Below are positions 1-10,632 of a stretch of DNA of 64,000 bases, piece by piece. The DNA comes from Periconia sp. R9002 (lineage: Eukaryota > Ascomycota > Dothideomycetes > Pleosporales > Periconiaceae). Each line of letters opens with the position of its first letter. Position 1 is the stretch's first letter. The notes beneath the pieces are model-generated. The model did not search any database. It was not told where the DNA came from and saw nothing but the letters and a program-made list of their open reading frames with translations. The translations under genes were made by a program, and so were the position numbers. The stretch spans positions 372,001-436,000 of the forward strand of contig JAMAHW010000018.1 in the NCBI GenBank assembly GCA_023627715.1, given 5' to 3'.

Positions 1-440
1 AATATAATATATCCCACCACAAATGTGTAAACCGTACCAACCAAAAAAAATGTATCCAAATCTAGTAACAGAAGGAGAAAGGTTAGGTAGGAAGCAGCCG
101 TATATATAAAACACTTCGGAGGGGGTTTGAAGAATAACAAAAGTTCCTCCTCCCCGAGTTAAGGTTGAGAAAGAAGAAAACGCCAAACGCTATGCAAGAG
201 AGATAAATGGGCCTCAATGTGGGCAGTACAGCGAAGGAGAAGAAGAGATGAAAAAGAGGGGGTTTATACATGAGAAGAAAGGGATAGGTAAAAGGAAGAA
301 AGTACAAGGGAGGAAAGAAGGCATACAAAAGAAAAAAAATAAACCAGAACAGAATACCTCCCTCTAGAAACCCTTGAACCCAACCCAGCCCAAACATTAT
401 CCCAAAAGAAAACGTTTTTTTTTTCATCGCTATTACTTCC
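1..440. other. 3' flank of the GT69 gene; no gene seen
   Basis: This is AT-rich, purine-biased DNA downstream of the glycosyltransferase stop codon at 441. The minus-strand reading frame here has a low-complexity, Phe-rich translation typical of poly-pyrimidine DNA and is not a credible gene. It probably holds the 3' UTR and terminator of the GT69 gene. Confidence 0.5.
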
Positions 441-2176
441 CTACCTCCCTACCGCTGGCCGCGGCGGAAGAATCTTGTACCACCTCTCCGCCTCGCCCTC
501 AACGACCCCCTCGTTGATGACAAGCAACTGCCTGGTCCCACAGAACCCACCTGGCCGTGCGACCCTCTCGACGTCCTTGAACCTCCCCTTCAAATCGCCC
601 GTCGTGGCATTCACATTCATGCCCTTGACCGCGTCGTCAAACTCCCAAATGGTGTCGGTCACCACCTGGCCCGGCTCCTCGGTGCGGCGCTCGTTGAAAC
701 CAGGGAACCCGACAAAGTAGTTGAGAATGTCGTGGATGACCGAGTACAAGCGCTCGGGGCGACGGACGAGAGAGAGCCAGGAGAGGGTGACGGGGTCGTA
801 GGCTACGCGGATGAAGGGGTTCATGTAGATGCGGGTGTCGGCGGTGGGGAGGCGGGATTGCAGGTCGGCGTGGATCAAGCAGCACTCGCTCGAATCCCAG
901 AACGGGTCGAGGTCGTACCTGAAGTGGAGTGGGGTCGTTTCCGTCGATTCCAGGTCCGTCGTGGGAACCGTGGCTAAGCTGCTGTGGTTTTGCTGCGAAG
1001 GAGAAGTATAGGTCGATAGCTGCGGCTGCTGGAACCATTTGGCCTCAAAGGCCGTCATGCCGCCCCAGCAGCTCTTCACACGTACAGCGTCGGTTCCCGA
1101 AAGAACGTCATTTCTGCTCACGGCGTTGCCAGCGCTCGTGAACCAGGGGTAGAAGGGAATGCCGGGTGTGTACCCCTCCATGTCCCGCAGTGCGAAGCGG
1201 TCGTAGAACTTGAAGGCGTTGATGAAGTCGACCGCGCACGCAGCGGCATAGTTGGCGCGGCCCGTGTGGTCCACATTGGTGGAGAGGAGCAGCTGAGCCG
1301 CCTCGACGGGGTCAAAGTTGACATCGTTTACGTACAGAAGGCGGTCGAAGGTGACATTGGAGTGAATCAAGGGTGCCAGAGCCCTGTTCCTGACCTCGGC
1401 CAGGAAGGCGATCCTCTTGATGCGAGTCTCACCGTTGGGCAGGGTCACGCGAGGCAGCTGTTTGAGATCTAGTTCTTCGGCGATAATGGTCTTATTACCT
1501 GCGAATGAAATCAGTTACCCGTTGGTCTCTCACTGACGTTTGACCACATACACGGCAGGTTCCGCTCGAAGCGGGCCAGGGATTGCTTGGTGATGGCATC
1601 GGCATCGTTCTCATATAGGCTCAGGTGCACATTATCAGGGCCCAGGAGATCCACCAGCTCGCTTAAGGATTCACCCCAGGCACCCGATGTTAGTACGCCC
1701 TCCTTCTCATAGATCGAGGCCGCAATGAAGACCTTTTCGTTGTTGATGTTGACCCGGCCCGGCGCATGGCTCCGTTTGGCGCGGTTTCGCAGGTCGGTGT
1801 AGTGTTGCGGGCGGTACGTGTACGAAGGAAAGAAGACGGAGGCGACGAGGACGAGGAAAAGACAGGCGTATGGAAAGGAGAAGATGGTCCAGTAGATGCA
1901 GCGCAGCACCGAGCGCTTCCTTCTCCGCGGTGTGAGGTAGTGTCTGTATATTCGACGGTCGGTGAAGCCCTTGACCAAGGGCAGTTGGCTTCCGAGGCGT
2001 GCCACCCACGACGATGCTACCGCAGCTCCTGGCCTGCCATCTTCTGGTTTGGTATAGGGACAAGTGTCCGGGCGATGTGAAGCGTCGTCGCCACTCTCGT
2101 CTTGGTCGTAGTCATCGTGGACGGGCAGACGCTCGTAGTGGTGTAGCGGGGATCGCAGCGTTCGGCGGATGGACAT
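441..2176 (-). CDS. GT69 family glycosyltransferase (CAP59/CMT1-like mannosyltransferase)
   Basis: Two exons, 2176-1552 and 1498-441, with a 53-nt intron (donor GTATGT, acceptor CGCAG) that splits a Cys codon. They sum to 1683 nt and a 560-aa protein. Residues 1-90 are a hydrophilic, probably cytosolic tail, followed by one hydrophobic segment at about 92-117, giving a type II Golgi membrane topology. The lumenal part starts around VFIAASIYEKEG and contains LLYVNDVNFDP and SCWGGMTAFEAKWF, typical of the cryptococcal capsule-associated CAP59/CMT1 family (GT69, alpha-1,3-mannosyltransferases). The family acts on cell-wall or capsular mannans; the exact acceptor here is unknown. The start is the first ATG of exon 1. 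Family assignment is firm, linkage specificity is inference. Confidence 0.9.
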
Positions 2177-2957
2177 TCTAAGGCAGGGCGTCCCTTGGCA
2201 ACGGCGCAGTTGGGCAGAGGTTGGGATGGAGAGGCGAGGTGGTGGGAGATCAGGCGGATGGAGGATGGTAGGGGAGCCTCATGGAGGTGTTTCTTGCTTG
2301 GAGGTTTCGACCTGGGTTTGTGGTAAGACAGTCAAGGAAGGGGGTGAAGAGTAAAGTAGCAAGTAGTTCGGAAGTCGAGGGACCCTCGGCGTGAAATGTG
2401 CCTCAGCCTCCGTTCCAGCGCTCAGGGAGAGGGTGACAGGGTCGGCGCCCAGTCTGGCCCGGCCCAAACGCTATGCCCTTTAGCAACTTAGGGGCCCTCG
2501 TACACGCATACGAAGTACGTACGCCCGGGGGCTTGGATAATAATAGGCCCGCCTCTACTGTATTGATCTCGCTCCATCTCGCTGCATCTGCATCAGCATC
2601 TGCATCTCACTCAGCGTCTCAGGGTCCTGCCCCAGCCGTATTGGTCCGTGGATAGCGTCCAACCGAACCACCGAGGCCCATATGACCCCAATACGATCCT
2701 GTACCGACCGACGTACATCACCTATCTACACACTTACTACTCAAACGGGTGCTCGGTCTGTCGTGGCGGGGCAGCTGCGGTATTTTATTCCAACTACTCA
2801 GGTGTCCTAGGTAGCTACTCATCCGTCAAATTGGACCAATCCACAATGCCACCCCTCTCCGTATCCTTAGTCTCCCTATTCCATCCACCGTTTGTGTGAC
2901 TAGATGATCCCTCGTGGGGTAGCCTCAGGTAGCCTCAACGTGGGAACCACAATTGTC
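2177..2957. other. Intergenic region upstream of the GT69 gene
   Basis: The region lies between the GT69 start at 2176 and the stop of the next minus-strand gene at 2958. It contains degenerate GCATCT/CAGCAT runs around 2580-2615 and pyrimidine-rich stretches, compatible with a GT69 promoter and the 3' UTR of the neighbour. The short reading frames on both strands have no recognisable protein features. Confidence 0.4.
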
Positions 2958-5440
2958 TTACGCCAACGTGAAACCTTTGGCAACCAGCTTGCCGTTGGCC
3001 TCCTCAACGTCCTTGAAGTGGGGTTCTTGAGCAGTAGCGCAAGGGTCCGCCACATGTTGGATGGTGCACATCTCCCAGTCTTCGTCGTTGGCGAGGCTGC
3101 GCCGGAAGTTGATGGCGTCAAACACGTTGGCGAATCGGAACTCGATGAAGAATCGCTACACCCAAACCGCGTCAGCACTCGTCCAATCAAATTGCAAGTC
3201 AGCATCTCACCTTTTTCGAATCCTCTCCAGACAGAATCACATCCACATCGCGCTTCCTCTTCTCCGGTCCTCGAGCCATGCCCATCAACGCATACGCAGT
3301 CCAGTCCTTGTCCGCGTGCACGGCTCGCACGCAACGCGTAATGTTCTTCTCAACCGCGCTGTTGATGACATCGTTGGTCGAATTGACTCCGGGCTTTTGC
3401 TCCACAAACGCAAGAGAGCCACCAGGCAGTTTGATGCCGTTGACCGTCGCCTCGAAGTAGGCATCGCACGCTTCCGAGGTGAGGAACCTAACCATAGCCA
3501 GGCCAGATCCGTCCCGCGCAAGCTCCATGAATTCGATAGGGCCACCCCAGATCAGAGCTTGAAGCTCGTGGATGTTCTTGACGGATCCGACGCCTTTGAT
3601 GATGCAAGTACGTATGCCAGAAACTATCTAGTCAGTCAGATGCACATCAACCCAAGTAGATACACAAGTAACATACCCTTCTTACGCTTCTCCTGCACAG
3701 GCCAAGCAGTTGCACCAGCCATGGAATCTTCCGTAGCAGGCTTCTGACCATGACCGAGGACGCTCACGAGGCTGCTGCAGAGTCCCGCAAACTCGTCCAA
3801 CGTGTCAATCGAAAGGGCTCCTAAAGTGCGAGTACAAAGTCAGCCCAACTCAACCAGGTATCATATAGGTGGGTGGTAAAGGTCTCAAAATACCACACAT
3901 CGTGGTCTCTTCATACTACTTTGCTCCCGGGAAAACGTACCCAAGTCGACAAGTTGGCTAGCCAGATAGAAGAGATTGCCTTCGCTCTTGATCAAGGCGT
4001 CCTGGACTTGCTCGATCGTGATGTTCTGGACTTTGTTACGACTCTTGAGATAGTCGTAAACAGCAGAGACCAGGCCATCTTTCAGCTTCTCAACCGATGG
4101 AAGAGTGAGGTGAATGGCGGCTTCCTTGATCATGTACAGAGTCTCGATCTTGCTGCTAATGGCCACAGTGGTGATGGACTCCAATGCCTTGGTCATGAAC
4201 AGGCGTTCGAGCTCGCCCAGCTCCGAGAACATCTTGGATGGAATCTGCTCCACACTCAACGGGTTAGCTTTCACGGTCTGAGAGTCGCGAGGAAGAGAAA
4301 CAGCAGAGTTGTTGTCAGTAGATTTGGCTGCGTCAGTATTGGCTGTGGCTTGGTTAGTCGCTTGAGCCTTCGTCTCCACAGTTGGGATAACGGCAGGCGG
4401 TTGAGGTTCAAGGTGAGTGGGCGAAGCAACTCGAGGAGGCTGAGCCTTTACTGGCGTAGATAGTTGGAGGCGAGCGAAATAGCGATCAAGCTGAGCTTGG
4501 AGCTCGTCGTCCTCGTCCATAGCAGGCTTAGAAGCGGGCTGAGACGCGACATCCTTGAAACTATAGGTGAATGGTCAGTAAGAGTTAGATCCCAGAGCAA
4601 ACAAATCAACACATACCCATCCTCGACTTTGGGAGCCACCTTTTGGACAGGACCAGCAGCGGGTGAGGCTTCTTTAAGAGGCGCCTCGGTAGGTGTAGGA
4701 CCGGCAGCGCCGACGACGCGGACTGCCCGCTTCTTGAGACTCATTCCGGCAGACTGCTGAGCAGGTTTGGCAGAGTCAGCTACACCTATCGCGTTTACAA
4801 AGTTAGTAAAATCTATGCGGATGTCGGTACAGATCAACCTCTCGAAACGCCGCCGCTCGTCGTGTCTCGAGGATGGACGACTCTGTACCCAGGGTATGAC
4901 AGACCTTGCTTGTTCTCGACGCTACGAAGGGCTGCTGGGCCAGTCGGGGTGTTGGGAGGCGGACCAGGGCGCTGAGGAGCACGACCGGGTGGAGTGCCAG
5001 AAGAGTTGCGAGCAGGTCCAAGACGCGCGGGGACTTGGGCCGGAGCCCAGCGAGAAGACATCATGGTGCCTGTAGGTACGAGACAAGCGTCGATGTTTTC
5101 TTTGTTGGCGTCGTCGTTGGTGGTGGAGAGTAATGTAGAAGGAGAGGTGGAAGAAATTGAAAGGTTGTCGGGTGTGTGGGTCTTGTGTGGTGCTGTTGAC
5201 AAGTCAGGTCAGAAACAGAAGGCACGACACCAAGGATCATGGGATACAGCTTAGTAAGTGAGAGCCAAAGTAAACGCGTCCGAGAGGAACAGACGGTGCT
5301 CGAATGGACGAGAAGGTGAGGGAAGACTTACTTCGCTTGGGGCTCTCCTGGCAAACTTTCAACTCTGCAATGCCTTTTACGATGCTTTGCAAGGCGGCTT
5401 CAAAAAGCTCGTCTTGCTTGGTAGGGCGGTTGGAGGCCAT
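2958..5440 (-). CDS. Proline-rich protein with C-terminal RRM-like domain, seven exons
   Basis: Exons are 5440-5332, 5192-4839, 4785-4617, 4560-3941, 3820-3677, 3623-3211 and 3155-2958, totalling 2007 nt and 668 aa. All six introns have GT donors and AG acceptors and the phases join. Residues 1-36 are a short conserved-looking helix (starting MASNRPTKQDELFEAAL). About 40-230 are low complexity, rich in Pro, Ala, Ser and Thr. About 290-420 are probably helical, with LGELERLFMTKALES and YDYLKSRNKVQNI. About 467-600 resemble an RNA-recognition fold (TCIIKGVGSVKNI and LAMVRFLTSEACDAYFE standing where RNP motifs would be). I do not recognise a named orthologue; an RNA-associated role is inference. 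Intron 4 (3821-3940) is an introner-like element described separately. Confidence 0.75.
3821..3940 (-). repeat. Introner-like intron, copy 1
   Basis: This 120-nt intron (phase 1) of the RRM-like gene strongly resembles the 128-nt intron at 54024-54151 in an unrelated esterase gene. Shared blocks on the plus strand, in the same order, are GAGTACAAAGTCAGC near the acceptor, ACTCAACCA, a TCAAAAYACCAYAY block, and CGGGAAAACGTACCCA at the donor, the last reaching three bases into the exon. Near-identical introns in unrelated genes define introner-like elements, known from Dothideomycetes. A short inverted repeat (CCAC...GTGG) sits in the middle. Confidence 0.75.
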
Positions 5441-5821
5441 GATCGTCAATGGACAGGGGATGAGAGTGGTAAGAGGAAAGAGTGGCTAGTGCGGTGCGGA
5501 GGTAGACCGATATTGCGAGTAAACAAGAGCACGTCCGTCGGCGCAGATGAATGGTACGGAGAGGAGCTTTCGTTCTTGCTTGTCACCTCACAATTGACCA
5601 TATATCACGGCAAATCCATTAAGCATTCTACATCACCCTCGGCACACCTGGCATGAAACCATTGAGACGTAGAGCGAGCAATGAGTATAAAGGATTTGTA
5701 CTAGTTTGACATTGCCGAAATACACAACATAAAGTACCACTCGACCCGAGACAAGTAACCAACCACTTCCCAAGCACCACTTCTTCCGTACGAATACATA
5801 CCGCTTCTCCCACATATACCA

Positions 5822-7503
5822 TCACGCAGTCAGTGCACTGCTCAATCCCAAGATGCCCATGCCACAAAACGCGCTCGCAAAACACAACCGCCTCGAAAGC
5901 GTCAGATCCAAACTCTCCCCTAGCAATTGCAGACTGACCATAGCCATGATTCCCGCCGTGACTGCGAACATGGCCCCGTACACGGTCTCTCCGGGCTCGC
6001 CTGTTCTGTCCCCAGAACCCGCGCCTCTGTTTGCAATGCGGAACCATAACGCCGCCACAGCAGCACCGAGAGGTTGTGATATACCACCTAGCAGAGCCGA
6101 CCAAAACATAGCTTTCCACCGGGAATTGATGGCGAGGTAAAGAGGCAAGGCAAGCGCAAACCCCTCGGTGATGTTGTGGATAAACAGAGCGAGGAAGATG
6201 GAGAATCCTAGGCGCGGATTTGCGTGGTTCGTGGCGTAGGTAATGAAACCTTCGGGGATCTTGTGTAGTGCAATGGCGGTGCTGGTCTGGAGGCCAATGG
6301 AGAGAAACACATTGGTAGGAACGTGGTGGTGGTGGTGGTTCCCATGGCTGTTGTGAGATGATGCTGTCGATGCTGTCGATGATGAGGATCCGACAGAATG
6401 ATTGCTGGCTTTCCTCTGGACGGTCTTGCTCTTGCTGGGGGCCGGGTCGGGATGCGTATGTTCCAGATCGGCAGGGCCAGACATGGTTGGGGTGAGAGTG
6501 GTTCCATCGATACTGTCATGAAGAAGAGGCTGGCGTTCGCTGGGTTGCGTTTGTGTCCTGAGACCGCCGGGACGCACAAGATTCTTGATTGAAGCTGTGC
6601 GGAGAGACAGTCCAGATGGCCGCCTGTGAAGAAAATTGTTACCGTGGGAATCAGCGCAGCCAAAGCATTGCCCGTTGATGTCGCAGATCTGCTTGGGGCC
6701 GTGGACGAGTTGCGATACTTTGGAGGAAATGGCTGTATGCAAAGAAGGTCTCCGAGACAGTGGCTCAGGGGGCTGGTTCTCATCCATGGCGCCATACGAA
6801 GAGTGGCTCGATGTCATGTGCGTGCCGTTGCTCTTGACATGCCCATTGCCGTGTTCTTCATGGTGGCTATGAGCATGGCCATGGTGGTGATGATGTGACT
6901 CGTCATGCTCGCCGTCTACTTTTCCTTCTTCTTCGTCGCCGTGGTCGTTGTCACAGTTGACTACAGAATGGGGGATATAACGGTGCAAAATCTGGGACAC
7001 TACAGCAATACCCACTGCACCAGCCAGAAAGCAAGCAATCATGGTGAAGGTTGCAGCTTTTGGAGTCATACCGCCATCTTGCAAGTACTTCTTTGAGGAA
7101 GGTAGCATGCTATACAACGAGGAAAAAATCTAGAACAGGGTCAGCACCATGACGATATCTCTCCAACTTTACCAGAGAATGGGCGAGGGCTAGATATCTT
7201 GCAAACATACCATTACACCAAAAGATAGGCTCAGTCCAGACGAAAGAAAGGGGTTGCTGTCCTGTATCCGAAAGTCTTGTTTTCCCGGTATTTGTCGAAT
7301 GAGCACGTCGACACATATTATTGAAGCTAGGCATGACTTAGCAGGGATTCTTTGAATGTTTGGCTTCTGAGTGCCATACCTCCGAATGTACATGCTGCCA
7401 TAAAGTTAATTTAGCGAAACATTATGTTACTGCAGGTAGCCTTCTCACCTATACCACTCACGGCAGCCATGACCCACCCCCGGGCATCATTATCGAGCCC
7501 CAT
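5822..7503 (-). CDS. ZIP family zinc transporter (ZRT3-like)
   Basis: Four exons, 7503-7449, 7394-7380 (only 15 nt), 7326-7211 and 7129-5822, give 1494 nt and 497 aa. The assembled N-terminus reads MGLDNDARGWVMAAVSGIA then CTFGASIICVDVLI, the expected first membrane segment; the 15-nt exon is needed to join it. The ZIP metal-site motifs are HKIPEG at 351-356 and HNITEG at 380-385 in consecutive membrane helices. A long cytosolic loop between helices 3 and 4 is His-rich (runs at about 141-157 and 326-331). The architecture fits vacuolar ZRT3-like transporters, which release Zn2+ from the vacuole to the cytosol. It is divergently arranged with OMA1 across about 590 bp. Confidence 0.9.
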
Positions 7504-8093
7504 GATGTTTAAGCGTGGCGCGTGACGTAACAAAGCCGAGAAGGATACTGAAGAATGCCAATGACAGAGACTGGGGTATTGGAGAGGGTTAGTAGCTATC
7601 CAAGTGGTAAAAAGGAGATGAGGAGCGTAGCGTTATGGCATAATATCAATAGAGACTGATGAATGATTGATGTTTTCAGTGTATGATGTCGTCAGGACCC
7701 TGATGGCCCCGAGGCTTGGCGAAATATTTGCCCACTTATTGGTTTAGACCGTTGTCATATTCATAGTTCCCTTGTTCCAAGACGAGGTGGAGATACTCCT
7801 GGGCTTATGGAAAGAGGGACAGCCATCTTAGATTTGATCATCGTGAGATACGTGGTGCGAGTACGTCTTTGGAGATTGATAGATTCGTAAATGGACTGGA
7901 GTTCAAGCTTTGGAATACCAATTAAATCTGGCAACTCTAGCCGAGCCTGCCGGCGTCATCTATCCTTCTCATTTGCTCTCCGTCGACATCATCATTCATT
8001 CATTATCGCGTCGCGTCGCAACCACCAATCTACCTACTTCATGGTAATTAGATGAGGCGCTGGCCTGGCCCGCCATCATCATTGTAACTTGCC
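7504..8093. other. Divergent promoter region between the zinc transporter and OMA1
   Basis: About 590 bp separate two divergently transcribed starts. There is a pyrimidine-rich stretch with CATCATCATTCATTCATT at about 7987-8005 ahead of OMA1. No zinc-response element was identified with confidence. Confidence 0.4.
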
Positions 8094-9336
8094 ATGCTTC
8101 GACCAGGCCTCAACCCTTTCCGAGCTGCCACCGCCCGACCGTTTCGCACCTATGTCCCCTCACGAGCATACCGACAACAGCGCTTCGGCGACACGCGCCC
8201 GCGCACGAGACGTGAATTCATCGGCGGTCTCTTCATGAGATGGGCGTCCCGTCCAACCTTCTACAGGGACATAGGCATCATCACAGCAAGCGCGGGGGGA
8301 ATATACCTGTACAACCTTGAAGAGGTGCCTGTACGTACGACAGCCGTTGGTGGATCGGGATTGATACTGAGGATGAATAGATATCGGGCCGTCGCCGATT
8401 TAACATCGTCACCCCTGAGATTGAAGCTTGGATGGGCAGATCTACCGTCGATGCCGTGAAGGAGCAATACAAAGACCAATTCCTACCGGACTGGGACCCA
8501 CGCGTCCAAAAAGTGAAGAAAGTCTTGAAGAGACTTATCCCGTTCGCGGAGAGCGCTGGATTGCACGATGTAGAGTGGGAGGCCCACGTCATCGATAGCC
8601 CCGAGCAAAACGCCTTTGTAGCGCCAGGGTATGTGTGAATGTGAAGTGCGACCTGGATCGGGATGGTTGACGGCAAGCAGCGGAAAAGTCTTTGTGTTCA
8701 CAGGTATCCTTCCTCTTTGCAAAGACGAAGATGGCATAGCCGCGGTCATGGGCCATGAAATCGCTCATGTAGTTGCCCATCATTCCGCGTACGTCCCTGC
8801 CTCCTTTGATCCACTAAACCTGCTAACAATAGCCCAGAGAGAGGTTGAGCCAGTCGCCGTTGGTCGGCCTCGGCTTGCTCGCACTTCTGAGCATAGACTT
8901 CTCATTCTACACGAGCATGATGCTTCTCAACCTCTTCCTCTCGTGGCCAGGAAGCCGGAAACAAGAGGCGCGTCTCCACACCCACCTCCATCTCTAGTCT
9001 ATTGCTGACTTCATACAGGCCGAAGCTGATTACATTGGCCTTCTCATGATGGCCGAGGGCTGCTATCGCCCCGAAGCAGCCATGGACTTCTGGGGCCGCA
9101 TGGAGAAGCAAGCCCGCGGTGAAGCACCACCTCAACTCTTGTCCACCCATCCCTCGAACCACAACCGAGAAGAAAAGATCAGGGAATGGCTGCCCAAGGC
9201 CCACGCAAAGGCCGAAGCTTCAGAGTGCCGCACGACGTCCGGATACGGTACGTATCTATCATCTCCTTGTGCCGAAAACGTACTAATGCTACCAGCGGAC
9301 CAATTCGCTGCTGCTTTCAGGGATAGGTATTGGTAG
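8094..9336 (+). CDS. OMA1: Mitochondrial metalloendopeptidase OMA1 (M48 family)
   Basis: Exons are 8094-8330, 8381-8628, 8681-8788, 8838-8967, 9019-9247 and 9296-9336, totalling 993 nt and 330 aa. The Arg-rich, acid-free first 50 residues fit a mitochondrial presequence, and a hydrophobic segment follows at about 63-76 (IGIITASAGGIYLY). The zinc site is HEIAH at 187-191, with the third ligand in the EAEADYIG motif (Glu243). A second membrane segment lies at about 205-235. OMA1 is an inner-membrane stress protease that acts in mitochondrial quality control. The fourth intron (8968-9018) has no in-frame GT donor; the reading frame and the conserved QEAEAD join require a GC-AG intron (GCGCGT...CAG). 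Confidence 0.92.
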
Positions 9337-9951
9337 CGTACGTGCGTGCGTAAAAGTCTCGTTGTAGGATTGGTGTTGTTTCCATCCTAACTCACTCTAT
9401 AACATCATCTCCTCATCTCCTTTCTGTACTACTAGAAAAGAGTAAATGAAATAACGACTCTCCCAATTCTATCACACGTGTGAGGACCCGTGCGTACGTC
9501 CTAACTAAGACGGTTCGCGTAAATTGATACCTGGTTGGATACCGCGATTGATTTGAATCCATCATCTGCGAAGACAAACAAGAAGGGACGTGGGATTGAG
9601 ATCGATGGTGATACGCGGACGATGCTGGTGGAGAAGTCGGAGAAGGTTGGACTGTTCGGGCATTGGTGTACTTTCCATGTTTTGAAAGCTAGTATGTCTG
9701 TCTGAACTCGTTTTGAGAACTTGGAATATTACAGAATACACCGAGTGACAACTTCTTCGAAATCGGACGGATGCATTGGTTCTATCGACGTCCCCTGTAA
9801 GGGGAAAAACAAGAGAATTTCGACACGGATGCAAAGAATAAACACGAAACCAAACAACTCCAAACAACACACACTAAAAAGAAACATACGAAATAATCAC
9901 GAATCAACACTTTCGCCGCCAACTTTTTTTTACCGTCGCAAACGAAAACAT
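9337..9951. other. Convergent intergenic region between OMA1 and the DUF4360 gene
   Basis: These 615 bp probably hold the facing 3' UTRs of OMA1 and the DUF4360 gene. The reading frames present are compositionally unlike protein and lack family features. A palindromic ACACGTGTGA-like site lies near 9476. Confidence 0.4.
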
Positions 9952-10632
9952 CTAACACTGCCTCCACACCAACCCCCAATTCGCGTGCTTGAAGTCGTAC
10001 TTCCCGGAATTGCCTTGCACGACAGGTCGGAAGTTGACGTTCAAAATTCCCGGATTTCCATCCGAACCCGTGCACTTTGACCATTTGAGATCGGTGGTGG
10101 ACGATTTGACGGTGACGTAGTCTTTAAGGTCCGGGCCGGCACAGGTGACTGAAGCACGGAGGACGCTCTAGTAGAAAAAAGAATTATCAGCCGACATCCC
10201 CTCGATAACCGAACCCGAAAATAGAGGGGAAAGGAGAAGTCATAAACATACCGTATCGCTAGCCTTGTCACTCCAGTAAGCCTGCGTGATGGCATCAATC
10301 TGACTCCCACTGCTCAATTGCACATCCCCCGCGTACGCAACCTCTTTGATGGCGACCTGCCATCCCTGCGTGGCGCCGCTCGCCTGGATATGGATCTCGC
10401 AGTTGCTCGTGTCGTCGCCCTTGAGCTGCCCGAAGGTGAAGGACGCCGAGTTGCCCAGCGTGTCGCTGCCGCTTTGCACCGAGTTGGAGTCGTTGGGGCA
10501 CCCCGAGCCCGAGATCTTGAGCGAGGTTATGCGTGGGGCGGAAGGAGGTGCGGCGGCCGCATCGGGTGACTCGGAGGCGCAGAGGGGGGTTAGGAGGGCG
10601 AGGATGAAGGGGAGGAGGGTGGTTGGTCGCAT
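9952..10632 (-). CDS. Secreted DUF4360 family protein
   Basis: Two exons, 10632-10252 and 10167-9952, joined in phase 0, give 597 nt and 198 aa. Residues 1-19 form a signal peptide (MRPTTLLPFILALLTPLCA). The mature part starts with an Ala/Pro linker, then RITSLKISGSGCPNDS, the typical DUF4360 opening, and ends with ILNVNFRPV followed by an aromatic C-terminus (WGLVWRQC). Five Cys follow the signal peptide. The length matches the roughly 200 aa usual for fungal members. The molecular function is unknown; members are secreted beta-rich proteins. A long antisense frame over exon 1 is a shadow of codon bias. Confidence 0.85.

Noticed and set aside
83..427. Minus-strand frame with a Phe/Leu-rich translation
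   Set aside because: It is the translation of a purine-rich plus strand next to the GT69 stop; composition is extreme and there are no family features. Treated as 3' UTR.
637..1324. Several overlapping frames on both strands inside the glycosyltransferase exon
   Set aside because: They are out-of-frame shadows of the GT69 gene, driven by its high third-position GC.
3061..3747. 228-codon plus-strand frame
   Set aside because: It runs antisense through exons and introns of the RRM-like gene and has no recognisable features.
6319..6340. GTGGTGGTGGTGGTGG repeat as a microsatellite
   Set aside because: It encodes the His run of the zinc transporter loop and is explained by the protein.
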